Shown: one piece after another, positions 16,390 through 24,408 of the stretch
How positions within the stretch are numbered: the first letter of the stretch is position 1
Layout of the letters: each line of letters begins with the position of its first letter
Source: DASWOJ01 sp036398775
Lineage (GTDB): Bacteria > Pseudomonadota > Alphaproteobacteria > Acetobacterales > Acetobacteraceae
DNA: 29,617 nucleotides
Assembly: GCA_036398775.1 (NCBI GenBank)
Contig: DASWOJ010000172.1
Coordinates: forward strand, 1 to 29,617
Direction: 5' to 3'
Notes under the pieces: generated by a model
Told to the model about the DNA's origin: nothing
Seen by the model: the letters and a program-made list of their open reading frames with translations, nothing else
Database searches by the model: none
Translations under genes and position numbers: made by a program

Positions 16390-17514
16390 TTATGCTGCGA
16401 TCCGGTCCAAGGCTGCCATTACTGCGTCGCCCATTCCACTGGTCGAGACGGTTGTTGCCCCAGGTTCGGCAATGTCGGCGGTCCTGGCGCCACCAGCCAA
16501 CGCCACACCCACCGCGCGTTCCAGCAATGTTGCATCCTCCGGTTGCTGCAGCGTCAGGCGCAGCATCATTGCCACGCTCAAAATCGAGCCGAGCGGGTTG
16601 GCAATGCCCTTGCCAACGATATCGGGGGCGCTGCCATGGACCGGCTCGTACAGGGCCTGCCGCCGGCCGCTGGCATCCGCTGGACCCAGCGATGCTGAGG
16701 GCAACATTCCCAGGGATCCCGCAGCCATCGCCGCGCAGTCAGATAGGATGTCGCCGAAGATATTATCCGTGACCATCACATCGAATTGCGCCGGGGCGCG
16801 GACGATCTGCATCGCGGCGTTGTCAACATACATGTGGGACAGTTCGACGTCCGGGAATTCCGCATGGTGCAAGGCGATCACCTCCTCGCGCCAAAGAACG
16901 CTGCTTTCCAGCACGTTGGCCTTGTCCACGGAGCACAGCCGGCCGCGGCGGCTGCGCGCTAGCTCGAACGAGAAGCGGGCGACACGCTGAATTTCGGCTG
17001 CGGTGTAGCTGCTGGTGTTGAAGCCGCGCCGCATCCCGTCCGGCCGGGTTTCGATCCCGCGCGGCTCGCCAAAATAGATACCGCTGGAGAGTTCGCGGAC
17101 TATGATGAAATCGACACCCTTCAGCACGCGCTCCTTGAGTGGCGCCGCCTCATATAGGGCCGGGTCCGTGATGATCGGGCGTAGATTGGCGTAAAGGTCC
17201 AGGCTGCGCCGCAGCCTCAGCAGGCTCCCCGCCTTGCGCGCCTCGACCGGAACCTCCGTGGTTTCCGGGCCGCCGGTCGCACCGAACAGGATGGCGTCGG
17301 CGCTGTCGATCGCCGCCCGGGTCTCCGGCGGCAGGACGTGGCCGGTCCTGCGGTAGGCTTCCACCCCGAATGGCGCATCCTGCATGGTCACCGGCAGGCG
17401 GCGATGCTCCGTGAACCACGACAGCACCCGGCGGGCCTGGTCGGTCACCTCCGGCCCGATGCCCTCGCCACCGATCACGGTGACGTTCATCATATTTCCC
17501 TTGGCACGGCTCAT
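16390..17514 (-). CDS. leuB: 3-isopropylmalate dehydrogenase family protein
   Basis: A 374-residue NAD-dependent beta-decarboxylating dehydrogenase, which oxidatively decarboxylates 3-isopropylmalate or a related 3-substituted malate. Start ATG 17514 overlaps the leuD stop (ATGA) and has GGAG upstream; Met at 17493 is an alternative that gives the standard N-terminus. Landmarks: VIGGEGIGPEV, the LLRLRRSLDLYANLRP substrate-arginine segment, IVRELSSGIYFGEPRG, and VDKANVLESSVLWRE with the catalytic Lys. Next come FDVMVTDNIFGDILSD (metal Asp residues), AAGSLGMLPSASLG and YEPVHGSAPDIVGKGIANPLG (NAD loop). These favour isopropylmalate dehydrogenase over tartrate or isocitrate dehydrogenase. Because the operon has no leuA and is joined to an importer, a catabolic paralogue acting on another alkylmalate is possible; the symbol indicates family only. 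Confidence 0.9.
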   Translation of the reverse strand: MSRAKGNMMNVTVIGGEGIGPEVTDQARRVLSWFTEHRRLPVTMQDAPFGVEAYRRTGHVLPPETRAAIDSADAILFGATGGPETTEVPVEARKAGSLLRLRRSLDLYANLRPIITDPALYEAAPLKERVLKGVDFIIVRELSSGIYFGEPRGIETRPDGMRRGFNTSSYTAAEIQRVARFSFELARSRRGRLCSVDKANVLESSVLWREEVIALHHAEFPDVELSHMYVDNAAMQIVRAPAQFDVMVTDNIFGDILSDCAAMAAGSLGMLPSASLGPADASGRRQALYEPVHGSAPDIVGKGIANPLGSILSVAMMLRLTLQQPEDATLLERAVGVALAGGARTADIAEPGATTVSTSGMGDAVMAALDRIAA

Positions 17515-18143
17515 ACGGCATCTCCGGTTGCGTAGATCCATGGGTGGCGTTGCTTATCCCGGGCCTGGAAGCGGGTGATGGCAGGGGCCTCGCGCATCGT
17601 CACCCCGATCTCGTCCAGCCCTCGAAGCAGCGCCTCGCGCCGCCGCGCCTCGACGGCGAACGCATGGCGCCGGCCAGACGGCGATACGACGATGCTGTTG
17701 CGGAGATCGACCGTGATCTTGCCGGCGCCTTGGCTCTCCTCGACCTCGGTGGCCAGGCCTTCGACGACCGCCTGGTCCAGAACGACAGGCAGCACGCCGT
17801 TCTGGAAGCAATTGTTGAAGAAGATGTCGCCGTAGCTGGGTGCGATCACGCACGCGACGCCGCGCTCCTGGAGCGACCAGACCGCGCCCTCCCGCGACGA
17901 TCCGCAGCCGAAATTGCGGCCGCCGATGATGATCTGCGCCTCCCGGTATGGTTCGCGGTTCAGGATGAATGCCGGGTCCTCCGATCCGTCCGCCAGATAG
18001 CGAAGGGCGCCAAAGCACCATTTGGCCAGGGTTCCGCGGATGTTGTTGCCGACCAAGCGCTCGATCCGGATGATCACGTCGGTATCGATGTTTTCCCGCA
18101 GGATCGGGGCGGCGACCGCCTCCAGGGTGGTAAAACTTTTCAT
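17511..18143 (-). CDS. leuD: 3-isopropylmalate dehydratase small subunit (divergent subfamily)
   Basis: A 210-residue swivel-domain subunit of an isopropylmalate isomerase-type hydro-lyase, working with the LeuC subunit. The ATG at 18143 overlaps the leuC stop (ATGA). The conserved loop GGRNFGCGSSREGAVWSL (residues 74-91) and VIAPSYGDIFFNNCFQNGVLPV are family hallmarks. The substrate region reads NIDTDVIIRIERLVGNNIRG, whereas textbook LeuD proteins have 'N.DTDqIIPkqFLkri'. The Arg-Ile-Glu-Arg replacement and the following LADGSEDPAFILN stretch place it in a separate LeuD-like subfamily, whose substrate may differ from isopropylmalate. Function in leucine synthesis cannot be excluded. Expression should be tightly coupled to leuC and leuB. 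Confidence 0.9.
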   Translation of the reverse strand: MKSFTTLEAVAAPILRENIDTDVIIRIERLVGNNIRGTLAKWCFGALRYLADGSEDPAFILNREPYREAQIIIGGRNFGCGSSREGAVWSLQERGVACVIAPSYGDIFFNNCFQNGVLPVVLDQAVVEGLATEVEESQGAGKITVDLRNSIVVSPSGRRHAFAVEARRREALLRGLDEIGVTMREAPAITRFQARDKQRHPWIYATGDAV

Positions 18144-19549
18144 CGTGCCTCCAACGAACGGACGTCGGCGATGGCGCCGGCGATGGCCGCAGCCACCGCC
18201 ATTGCCGGGCTGGCGAGGTGCGTGCGCGCACGCGGCCCCTGCCGGCCGACGAAGTTGCGGTTGCTGGTGGACACGGACCGCTCGTCCGGCGGCACCACTT
18301 CGCCATTTGCCGCCAGGCACATCGAGCAGCCGGGCTGCCGCCACTCGAACCCGGCGGCCTTGAAGACCTGGTCCAACCCCTCCGCCTCCGCATCCCGCTT
18401 GACGATTTCCGATCCCGGCACCACCCAGGCCCTTACGCCCTGCGCGACCTGGTGCCCACGCGCGACACGCGCCGCCTCCCGCAGGTCCGACAGGCGGCTG
18501 TTGGTGCAGGATCCGATGAACACCCAGTTCACCTTCGTCCCAGCGATCGGGCTGCCCGGGTTCAGGTCCATATACGACAACGCCGCCTCCATCGCGCGAC
18601 GCCGGACCAGGTCTGCCTCCCTGGCTGGGTCCGGTATTATCCCGTCCACCGCCACCACATGCTCCGGACTAGTGCCCCAGGTGATTTGCGGCGCGACACG
18701 GGTGACGTCGATCACTACCTCGCGGTCGAATACCGCGTCATCATCGCTGGGCAGGGTCCGCCATTCGGCCACGGCCTGGTCCCACTCCGCGCCCTTCGGA
18801 GCGTATCGGCGACCGGCGAGATAGGCATAGGTGGTGTCGTCCGGTGCCACGAACCCCATCTTGGCGCCGAGTTCGATGGATAGGTTGCAGACCGTCAGCC
18901 GACCCTCCAATGGCATGGCTTCGATGGCGCTGCCGGCGTATTCGACGGCATAGCCGGTGCCGCCGGCGGCACCGATCTCTCCGATCAAGCGCAGGATCAG
19001 GTCCTTGGGCAGCACGCCGGGCCGCATCGCACCCTCGAAGCGGACGCGCATCGTCTTCGGGCGGCGTTGCACCAGGGTTTGGGTCGCCAACACGTGCGAC
19101 AGTTCGGACGAGCCGATCCCGAAGGCCAGCGCCCCCAAACCGCCGTGGGTGCAGGTGTGGCTGTCGCCGCAGACGATCAACATGCCGGGCAGACTCAGCC
19201 CCAGCTCGGGCCCGATCACGTGCACGATGCCCTGCCCGCGCTGCCCGATGTCGAACATCTGGATGCCGGCGGCCTTGGTTTCCGCCCTGAGCGCGTGCAG
19301 CAGGCTCCAGCCCGTCTCGCTGGTGCCGGCGCGTTCATCGGCGCTGGAAATGGCGTGGTCGGGCGTGGCAAAGGTCAGTCCGGGGCTGTGGACCGTCAGG
19401 CCACGCTGTTTGATATCCAGCAATCCGCGCGAGCCGCCCAAATCGTGCAATAGATGCCGATCGACATGCAACAATACCGCACCATCGCCAAAGTCTTTGA
19501 CGACATGGTCGTCCCACATCTTTGCTAACAGCGTACGAGCCGCCATCAT
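18140..19549 (-). CDS. leuC: 3-isopropylmalate dehydratase large subunit
   Basis: A 469-residue iron-sulfur (aconitase-superfamily) subunit catalysing the stereospecific isomerisation of 2- to 3-isopropylmalate or a similar hydroxyacid. The start at 19549 has a strong GGGAGGGG six bases upstream, and the next codon is also Met. Catalytic and cluster elements are present: HVDRHLLHD, CGDSHTCTHGGLGALAFGIGSSE, and the three [4Fe-4S] cysteines Cys348 (FIGSCTNSR), Cys408 and Cys411 (PGCSMC). EGRLTVCNLSIELGAKMGFVAPDDTT is also typical. The length is that of bacterial LeuC (about 465-475). It is the first gene of an apparent six-gene minus-strand operon (leuC-leuD-leuB-binding protein-ATPase-permease). 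Divergently upstream lies a decayed binding-protein gene. Confidence 0.93.
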   Translation of the reverse strand: MMAARTLLAKMWDDHVVKDFGDGAVLLHVDRHLLHDLGGSRGLLDIKQRGLTVHSPGLTFATPDHAISSADERAGTSETGWSLLHALRAETKAAGIQMFDIGQRGQGIVHVIGPELGLSLPGMLIVCGDSHTCTHGGLGALAFGIGSSELSHVLATQTLVQRRPKTMRVRFEGAMRPGVLPKDLILRLIGEIGAAGGTGYAVEYAGSAIEAMPLEGRLTVCNLSIELGAKMGFVAPDDTTYAYLAGRRYAPKGAEWDQAVAEWRTLPSDDDAVFDREVVIDVTRVAPQITWGTSPEHVVAVDGIIPDPAREADLVRRRAMEAALSYMDLNPGSPIAGTKVNWVFIGSCTNSRLSDLREAARVARGHQVAQGVRAWVVPGSEIVKRDAEAEGLDQVFKAAGFEWRQPGCSMCLAANGEVVPPDERSVSTSNRNFVGRQGPRARTHLASPAMAVAAAIAGAIADVRSLEAR

Positions 19550-19591
19550 TCCGCCCCTCCCGACGCTGCTACCCACTGAACGGGGCGAGCT

Positions 19592-20035
19592 TTGGAGCCA
19601 CTATGGAGGAAGCGACGCGAACGGCAAAGCGTCGGTTGGGCACGGCGCGTGCCGGGCTGCCACGTCGTGACGGACTCCGGCCGGATCCTGGGGGAGCCGC
19701 TGTCCCAGGCCGCGCTGTTCACCACCACCCGTTTGTTCGAGGCCAACCCTGCAACCGTTCAGGCCACCAAGGCCGCTATGGCGGAAGCTGTCGGCCTGAT
19801 CCGCGACGACCCGGCGGAGGCCGTCCGCATCTACCGCACGACCTCCGGCGACCCAATGCCGGCCGAGGACCCGCTAGCGGTGCTGCGGACGCCCGGCGTG
19901 CCGGACTTCTACGACAAGCCCCAGGGCACCGTGCGCTTTGCCACGCACCTGTTCCGAACCGGCGTGCTCAAGACGGAACCGCGGAGCCGGAAGGACCACT
20001 TCCTGCACGCTGTCCACGGCGTCGATGGGACGTAG
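19592..20035 (+). pseudogene. C-terminal remnant of a NitT/TauT-type solute-binding protein
   Basis: An open stretch of about 147 codons from a TTG, without a signal peptide or the N-terminal lobe. From about 19655 it reads like the C-terminal third of an NMT1/THI5-like binding protein: VTDSGRILGEPLSQAALFTTTRLFEANP, then DPAEAVRIYRTTSGDPMP and PQGTVRFATHLFRTGVLKTEP, followed by KDHFLHAVHG. Its sequence is not a duplicate of the intact binding protein at 15308-16357, so it derives from a different importer of the same class. It begins divergently right next to leuC and ends 8 bases before the stop of the aldehyde dehydrogenase gene, which is convergent. Most likely a 5'-truncated relic. Confidence 0.72.
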
Positions 20036-20043
20036 GCACGCCC

Positions 20044-21477
20044 CTACCCGGCCGCCTGGGTGACGAACTTGATGTTGAGGTAGGCATCAATCGCCTCCGA
20101 CCCGCCTTCCGAGCCGTAGCCGCTGTCACGCACGCCGCCGAACGGCACCTCCGGCAGCGCAAGCCCGATGTGGTTGATCGTCATCATCCCGACCTCCACC
20201 GACGCGGCCAGCGCCGACGCGGTCTTGGCCGATTGGGTGAACGCGTAGGACGCCAGCCCATAGGGCAGGCGGTTGGCCTCCTGCACCAGGTCGTCCATGC
20301 CCGAGAACGGCGACACGGCGGCCAACGGTCCGAACGGCTCCTCGTTCATCACGCGCATGTCGGCGTTGACGCCGGTCAGCACCGTCGGCTCGAAGAAGTT
20401 GCCCTTGTTGCCGATGCGCTTGCCGCCCGTGCGGACCTCCGCCCCTTTCTGCACGGCGTCGCCGATCAGCTCCTCCATCGCCGTCACCCGGCGCGCGTTG
20501 GCGAGCGGCCCCATCTGCGTGCCTTCGTCCAAGCCATCGCCTACCTTTATGCCCCGGGCGATGGTGGTGAAGCGGTCCACGAACTGCTCATACACCCCTT
20601 CCTGCACCAAGAAGCGCGTGGGGCTGACGCAAACCTGGCCGGCGTTGCGGAACTTGGCGGTCGCCAACTGCTTGGTAGCTGCTTCCACGTCCGCGTCGGC
20701 GAACACGATGGCGGGGGCGTGGCCGCCCAACTCCATCGTCACCCGCTTCATGTGCAGGCCGGCCAGCGCCGCAAGCTGCTTGCCGACCGGGGTGGAGCCG
20801 GTGAACGAGATCTTGCGGATCGCCGGGTGCGGGATGAGGTATCCGCTGATCTCGGACGGCGTGCCGAAGACAAGCTGCACCACTCCGGGCGGCAGCCCGG
20901 CGTCCACGTAGCAGCGGATCAGCTCGGCGCAGGATGCCGGCGTTTCTTCCGGCCCTTTCAGGATGATGCTGCACCCGGCGGCGAGTGCTATCGCCATCTT
21001 GCGGTTTGCCTGGTTGATCGGGAAGTTCCACGGCGCGAACGCGGCCACCGGACCCACAGGCTCCCGCAGGCTCAGTTGGTATACGCCCTCCGTCCGGGCC
21101 GGGATGACCCGGCCATAGGTGCGGCGCGCTTCCTCGGCGAACCATTCGATGATGTCCGCGCCGGCCAGCGTTTCCATGCGCGCCTCGGCCAGCGGCTTGC
21201 CCTGCTCCAGCGTCATCAGCCGCGCGATGTCGTCCGCCCGCTCGCGCAGCAGGCCGGCGGCGCGGCGCATGACCTTGCTGCGGTCGAATGCGGACACCTT
21301 GCGCCAGGCCGCGAAACCGCGGACCGTCGCCTCCAGCGCGCGGTCGAGGTCGTCGGTGCCGGCGTGCGCCAGTAGTCCGTTCACCTCGCCGGTTGCCGGG
21401 TTCAGCACCTCCAGCGTGCGGCCGGAAGCGGCGCCGGTCCATTGGCCGTCTATGTGCATCTGGACGTTCGGATACAT
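20044..21477 (-). CDS. NAD(P)-dependent aldehyde dehydrogenase, succinate-semialdehyde type
   Basis: A 477-residue soluble aldehyde dehydrogenase. The start at 21477 has AGGGA about 8 bases upstream. Catalytic residues are all present: Asn151 in APWNFPINQ, Glu249 in MELGGHAP, and nucleophile Cys283 in NAGQVCVSPTRF. The cofactor loop FTGSTPVGKQLAA is at 225-237. EQGKPLAEAR, AEEARRTYGRVIP and the C-terminal PFGGVRDSGYGSEGG are typical of the GabD-like succinate-semialdehyde dehydrogenase group, in which NAGQVC is common. The true substrate could be another semialdehyde, such as glutarate or 2,5-dioxovalerate, since annotations in this group are unreliable. The gene stands alone; neighbours are a convergent pseudogene and a long gap. 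Confidence 0.93.
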   Translation of the reverse strand: MYPNVQMHIDGQWTGAASGRTLEVLNPATGEVNGLLAHAGTDDLDRALEATVRGFAAWRKVSAFDRSKVMRRAAGLLRERADDIARLMTLEQGKPLAEARMETLAGADIIEWFAEEARRTYGRVIPARTEGVYQLSLREPVGPVAAFAPWNFPINQANRKMAIALAAGCSIILKGPEETPASCAELIRCYVDAGLPPGVVQLVFGTPSEISGYLIPHPAIRKISFTGSTPVGKQLAALAGLHMKRVTMELGGHAPAIVFADADVEAATKQLATAKFRNAGQVCVSPTRFLVQEGVYEQFVDRFTTIARGIKVGDGLDEGTQMGPLANARRVTAMEELIGDAVQKGAEVRTGGKRIGNKGNFFEPTVLTGVNADMRVMNEEPFGPLAAVSPFSGMDDLVQEANRLPYGLASYAFTQSAKTASALAASVEVGMMTINHIGLALPEVPFGGVRDSGYGSEGGSEAIDAYLNIKFVTQAAG

Positions 21478-21847
21478 GGCTTCGGTCCCTAAGGTTCTGG
21501 CTGTGTTTTATGCCCCATGGTGAACGGGGTCGAGTAGGCGGGGCGTGCGCTGCGGCAGGCCTGACCCTCTTATGGGAAAGGGCCAGCTTGGCACAGCAAA
21601 ACCGGTGCGGCAGCTTTCGGCAATCAGCGCAGATACTGGACTCAGGGAAGCCTGTGAATATGGAGTAGATTACCGTGCCGATCAGCGTTGAGACCCACCG
21701 CTGACTTGCAGTCTCGACCCGCTCGTTAGGTCAGGCGCTCCGCAGTCAGCCTGCAACGGACGACCTACGCGGCCTGCCTTATGCGATCCGAAGCGGTCCA
21801 CCGCAGCCGCGGCTCGACCGTCCGAAACCGATCGAGGTGAGCTGTCC
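21478..21847. other. Gene-free stretch, no recognisable content
   Basis: About 370 bases between the aldehyde dehydrogenase start and the end of the sorbosone-dehydrogenase-like gene. It must hold the promoter of the aldehyde dehydrogenase gene, but no convincing -35/-10, operator or hairpin with a T-tract could be picked out. Short frames on both strands have no protein-like pattern. Confidence 0.5.
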
Positions 21848-23188
21848 CTAGGCCGGATCGTTGCCCGCTACGCGCCAGATCACATCGCCCACGTCGTCGG
21901 CCATCAGCAAAGACCGGCCGTCCGCTCCCAGCGACACCCCGACCGGGCGTCCATACGACACGCGCTCGTCCGGACTGAGGAACCCCGAGAGTATGTCCCG
22001 CGGTGGGCCTGATGGCCGTCCATTTTCGAACGGCACGAAGACAAGCTTGTAGCCGCTCAGCTTGCTGCGGTTCCAAGATCCGTGCTGCCCAATCGCCATG
22101 CCGTCGGGGATGCCGGGCAGCGTGCCGGCTGGAACCCAGCACAGGCCCAGCGACGCCGTATGCCCACCCAGCGCATAATCCGGCTGCAACGCGCTTGCGA
22201 CGGCCTCCGTATCCTGGGGCACTCGGTCGTCCACGGTCTGGCCCCAATAGCAATTGGGCCAGCCATAGAAGCCTCCATCGCGCACCGAGGTCAGATAGTC
22301 GGGCGGCGTCTCGTCCCCCAAGCCGTCGCGCTCATTGACGACCGTCCAGAGGACGCCGGTTGACGGCTCCCATGCCAGGCCCACGGGATTGCGCAGGCCG
22401 CTGGCGAAGATGCGGCTGCGGCCGCTTGCCAGGTCAAGCTCGTAGATGGCGGCACGGCCCTCCTCCGCTTCCATGCCGTCATCGCCGATGTTGCTGAGCG
22501 AACCGACGCCGGCATAGAGCCTCTGCCCATCAGGGCTCGGCAGCAGGCTCCGGGTCCAATGGCCGCCGGGCTTGAAGTCCACCAGCTTCCGGCCGGGCGC
22601 GGTGATCCGGCGAGCACCCTCCGAATAAGGAAATACGACCACTCCGTCGGTATTGCCCACGTAGAACTTGTCGCCCAGGACCGCCATGCCGAAAGGCTGG
22701 TTCAATCCTTCCATGAATATGTCTCGGGTTTCGGCAACGCCGTCCCCATCCGCGTCGCGCAGGAGGGTGATGCGGTTGGGGCTGGTACCCATCGCTGCGG
22801 CGCGCTTCATCGTGCTGATCATGGCGTAGTCGAAGACGTTGTTGGCGGATCTGGTCTCGCTCGTGGCCTCCGCGACCAGCACGCCGCCACCCGGCAGCAC
22901 GAGCATCCAGCGCGGGTGCTTGAGACCAGCGGCGAACGCGTGGACCTTGAGGCCTGGCGCCGCAATTGGTGTCTGCCCCGGGCTCCACCCCCGAGCCGTC
23001 GGCATCTTCAGTGTGGGGATGCTACCCTGCGGCTTTGCCTCTGGAATGGCGGGGACGCTTCCCCAGGCCGGCTCGGGCGCACCATGCTTCAGCCGCCTCA
23101 GCGCGAGCGCCCCGCCGCCAACCAGCGACACGCCTCGCGCAACGATGCCTGAAAAGTCCAATGCGCCATACTCCCCGACTGCACGCAT
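21848..23188 (-). CDS. PQQ-type L-sorbosone dehydrogenase-like beta-propeller protein
   Basis: A 446-residue six-bladed beta-propeller of the soluble glucose/sorbosone dehydrogenase superfamily, expected to be periplasmic and to use pyrroloquinoline quinone and calcium. The N-terminal FSGIVARGVSLVGGGALAL is a weak signal or anchor segment. Blade landmarks: GLKHPRWMLVLPGGGVLVAEATSE, RITLLRDADGDGVAE (calcium-like acidic loop), NQPFGMAVLGDKFYVGNTDGVVVF, GLRNPVGLAWEPSTGVLWTVVNERDGLGDE and IGQHGSWNRSKLSGYKLVFVPF. The HGSWNR motif and the 'GLRNPvGlaw.p.tg.LWt.vNerD' block are hallmarks of sorbosone dehydrogenase homologues. No cytochrome c domain is present. The real substrate is unknown; many such homologues are not sorbosone enzymes. 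Confidence 0.88.
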   Translation of the reverse strand: MRAVGEYGALDFSGIVARGVSLVGGGALALRRLKHGAPEPAWGSVPAIPEAKPQGSIPTLKMPTARGWSPGQTPIAAPGLKVHAFAAGLKHPRWMLVLPGGGVLVAEATSETRSANNVFDYAMISTMKRAAAMGTSPNRITLLRDADGDGVAETRDIFMEGLNQPFGMAVLGDKFYVGNTDGVVVFPYSEGARRITAPGRKLVDFKPGGHWTRSLLPSPDGQRLYAGVGSLSNIGDDGMEAEEGRAAIYELDLASGRSRIFASGLRNPVGLAWEPSTGVLWTVVNERDGLGDETPPDYLTSVRDGGFYGWPNCYWGQTVDDRVPQDTEAVASALQPDYALGGHTASLGLCWVPAGTLPGIPDGMAIGQHGSWNRSKLSGYKLVFVPFENGRPSGPPRDILSGFLSPDERVSYGRPVGVSLGADGRSLLMADDVGDVIWRVAGNDPA

Positions 23189-23272
23189 GGTAGCGGAGGC
23201 TATCCGGAGTTGAAACCGCCGGCGTGTGAGGATCGGTTCCCGGTGACGGACCGTCGGACGCGTTCCGGACGC

Positions 23273-23674
23273 TCAGTCCCAAAACGCCGCCCGACGACAC
23301 GGGCTCCGTCGAGACGGATGTACGCCCGCGCCCAGCACGGGATGAAGTGCCCGATCAGCCCCTCTCGGATGTCCAGCGGCCGAGAGCAGGGCGGGGTTGA
23401 TGCGGTTCATCAGGATGGTCAGCCAGCGTCCGCCGGGGGTGCCGTGGTCATTGGGCAGGTGACGACGCAGGACGTCGAGGTGGACCTCACCTTGAACGGC
23501 GATGTGGTCGTAATCGTCGCAGCCGGCCAAGGTGGCGCAGACCACGAGCAGCAGGACCTCGGCCAGCGGGTGAGCGACGCGGCGCACGGCGCGTGGGTCG
23601 TCGGTGATGGCGAAGTGGTCCAGCAGCACGACAAGGCGGGCCTTGTATGGCGTTGAGCCAGGGAACGGTGACAT
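23273..23674 (-). pseudogene. N-terminal remnant of an ISAs1-family transposase
   Basis: This minus-strand frame of about 133 codons starts at 23674. Residues ~16-95 read LLDHFAITDDPRAVRRVAHP, then LAEVLLLVVCATLAGCDDYDHIAV, LDVLRRHLPNDHGTP and ILMNRINPAL. This matches the N-terminal helper domain (DDE_Tnp_1-associated) of ISAs1-family transposases, whose usual wording is 'F..l.DPR......h.L.dIL.lalcA.lcGa..w..ie......lLrr.Lp..hGiPshdt..rvf..ldp..f'. The expected 'shdT' is degraded and the DDE catalytic core is missing. Sequence after about 23330 no longer fits. The element is therefore dead. It sits between the sorbosone-dehydrogenase-like gene and msrB. Confidence 0.7.
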
Positions 23675-23723
23675 GGGGCGTTCCGGATCAGGGCATGCCC
23701 AATCGGATCAACCCAGAGTCAAG

Positions 23724-23888
23724 ATGTCACGCGCTGAAACACTTGACCAAACTTTCGATCATGCCGGGCGGGAGCTTAGCAAGGGCGTCGTCGGCAAGGG
23801 CGAACACGGAGCATGGGCCAGCGCCTTCCAGCGTGCCGACGAAAGCCGGCCGGCAGCCAGGTTGACGGTGCCGTTACCGATGCCATGA
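23724..23888 (+). CDS. Small hypothetical ORF (54 residues)
   Basis: An ATG at 23724 opens a 54-residue frame (MSRAETLDQTFDHAGRELSK then GVVGKGEHGAWASAF). Its composition is protein-like: polar, with few of the Arg/Pro/Ser runs seen in shadow frames. It lies in the msrBA upstream region and ends 70 bases before the msrB start. There is no clear ribosome-binding site and no recognised family, so it may be chance or a relic. The msrB promoter should lie in or just after it. Confidence 0.22.
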   Translation: MSRAETLDQTFDHAGRELSKGVVGKGEHGAWASAFQRADESRPAARLTVPLPMP

Positions 23889-23958
23889 CATCTCGACTGA
23901 CTGGAACGCTCGACATGGCGATGGGCCGTGACCACCTTGGCCAAGAGGAGGACCCAAT

Positions 23959-24408
23959 ATGGCAGACTACCGTAAGACCGCGGAAGCCATCTCAGTGCTG
24001 ACGGCCGAGCAGTATCGCGTTACGCAGGAAAGCGGCACCGAACGTCCGGGAACCGGTGCGCTGCTGGCCAACAAGCAGCCAGGCATCTACGTTGACCTCG
24101 TGTCCGGAGAGCCGCTGTTCGCCAGTGCGGACAAGTATGAGTCCGGCTGCGGCTGGCCTAGCTTCACCAAGCCAATCGAGCCTGCCTACGTTGCCGAGCT
24201 GCCCGATCCCTCGCTCGGCAGGATGCGCACCGAGGTACGCTCCAAGTATGCCGACAGCCATCTTGGCCATGTCTTCGATGACGGGCCGCGCGACAGGGGC
24301 GGTCTGCGCTACTGCATCAACTCGGCCTCGCTGCGGTTTGTCCACCGCGACGACATGGAGGCGCAAGGCTACGGCCCCTACCTGCCGCAAGTGGAGGAAG
24401 CCGCATGA
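23959..24408 (+). CDS. msrB: Peptide-methionine (R)-S-oxide reductase MsrB
   Basis: A 149-residue cytoplasmic repair enzyme that reduces methionine-R-sulfoxide in proteins, using thioredoxin. A very good GAGGAGG (23945-23951) sits 7 bases before the ATG. Landmarks: GIYVDLVSGEPLFAS, KYESGCGWPSFTKP, RTEVRSKYADSHLGHVFDDGP and GLRYCINSASLRF, where Cys119 is the catalytic cysteine. The two CxxC zinc-binding pairs of zinc-type MsrB proteins are absent (VDLVSG and RSKYADSH replace them), so this is the zinc-free type. Cys64 in GCGWPSF may serve as a second cysteine. The gene is coupled to msrA through an ATGA overlap. Confidence 0.96.
   Translation: MADYRKTAEAISVLTAEQYRVTQESGTERPGTGALLANKQPGIYVDLVSGEPLFASADKYESGCGWPSFTKPIEPAYVAELPDPSLGRMRTEVRSKYADSHLGHVFDDGPRDRGGLRYCINSASLRFVHRDDMEAQGYGPYLPQVEEAA

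Noticed and set aside
16390..17514. Tartrate or isocitrate dehydrogenase as identity of the LeuB-like protein
   Set aside because: The LLRLRRSLDLYANLRP, GSLGMLPSASLG and EPVHGSAPDI blocks follow isopropylmalate dehydrogenase wording; substrate still unproven.
19522..21375. Plus-strand open frame of about 617 codons
   Set aside because: Antisense to the aldehyde dehydrogenase gene and out of frame with the binding-protein relic; no recognisable protein pattern.
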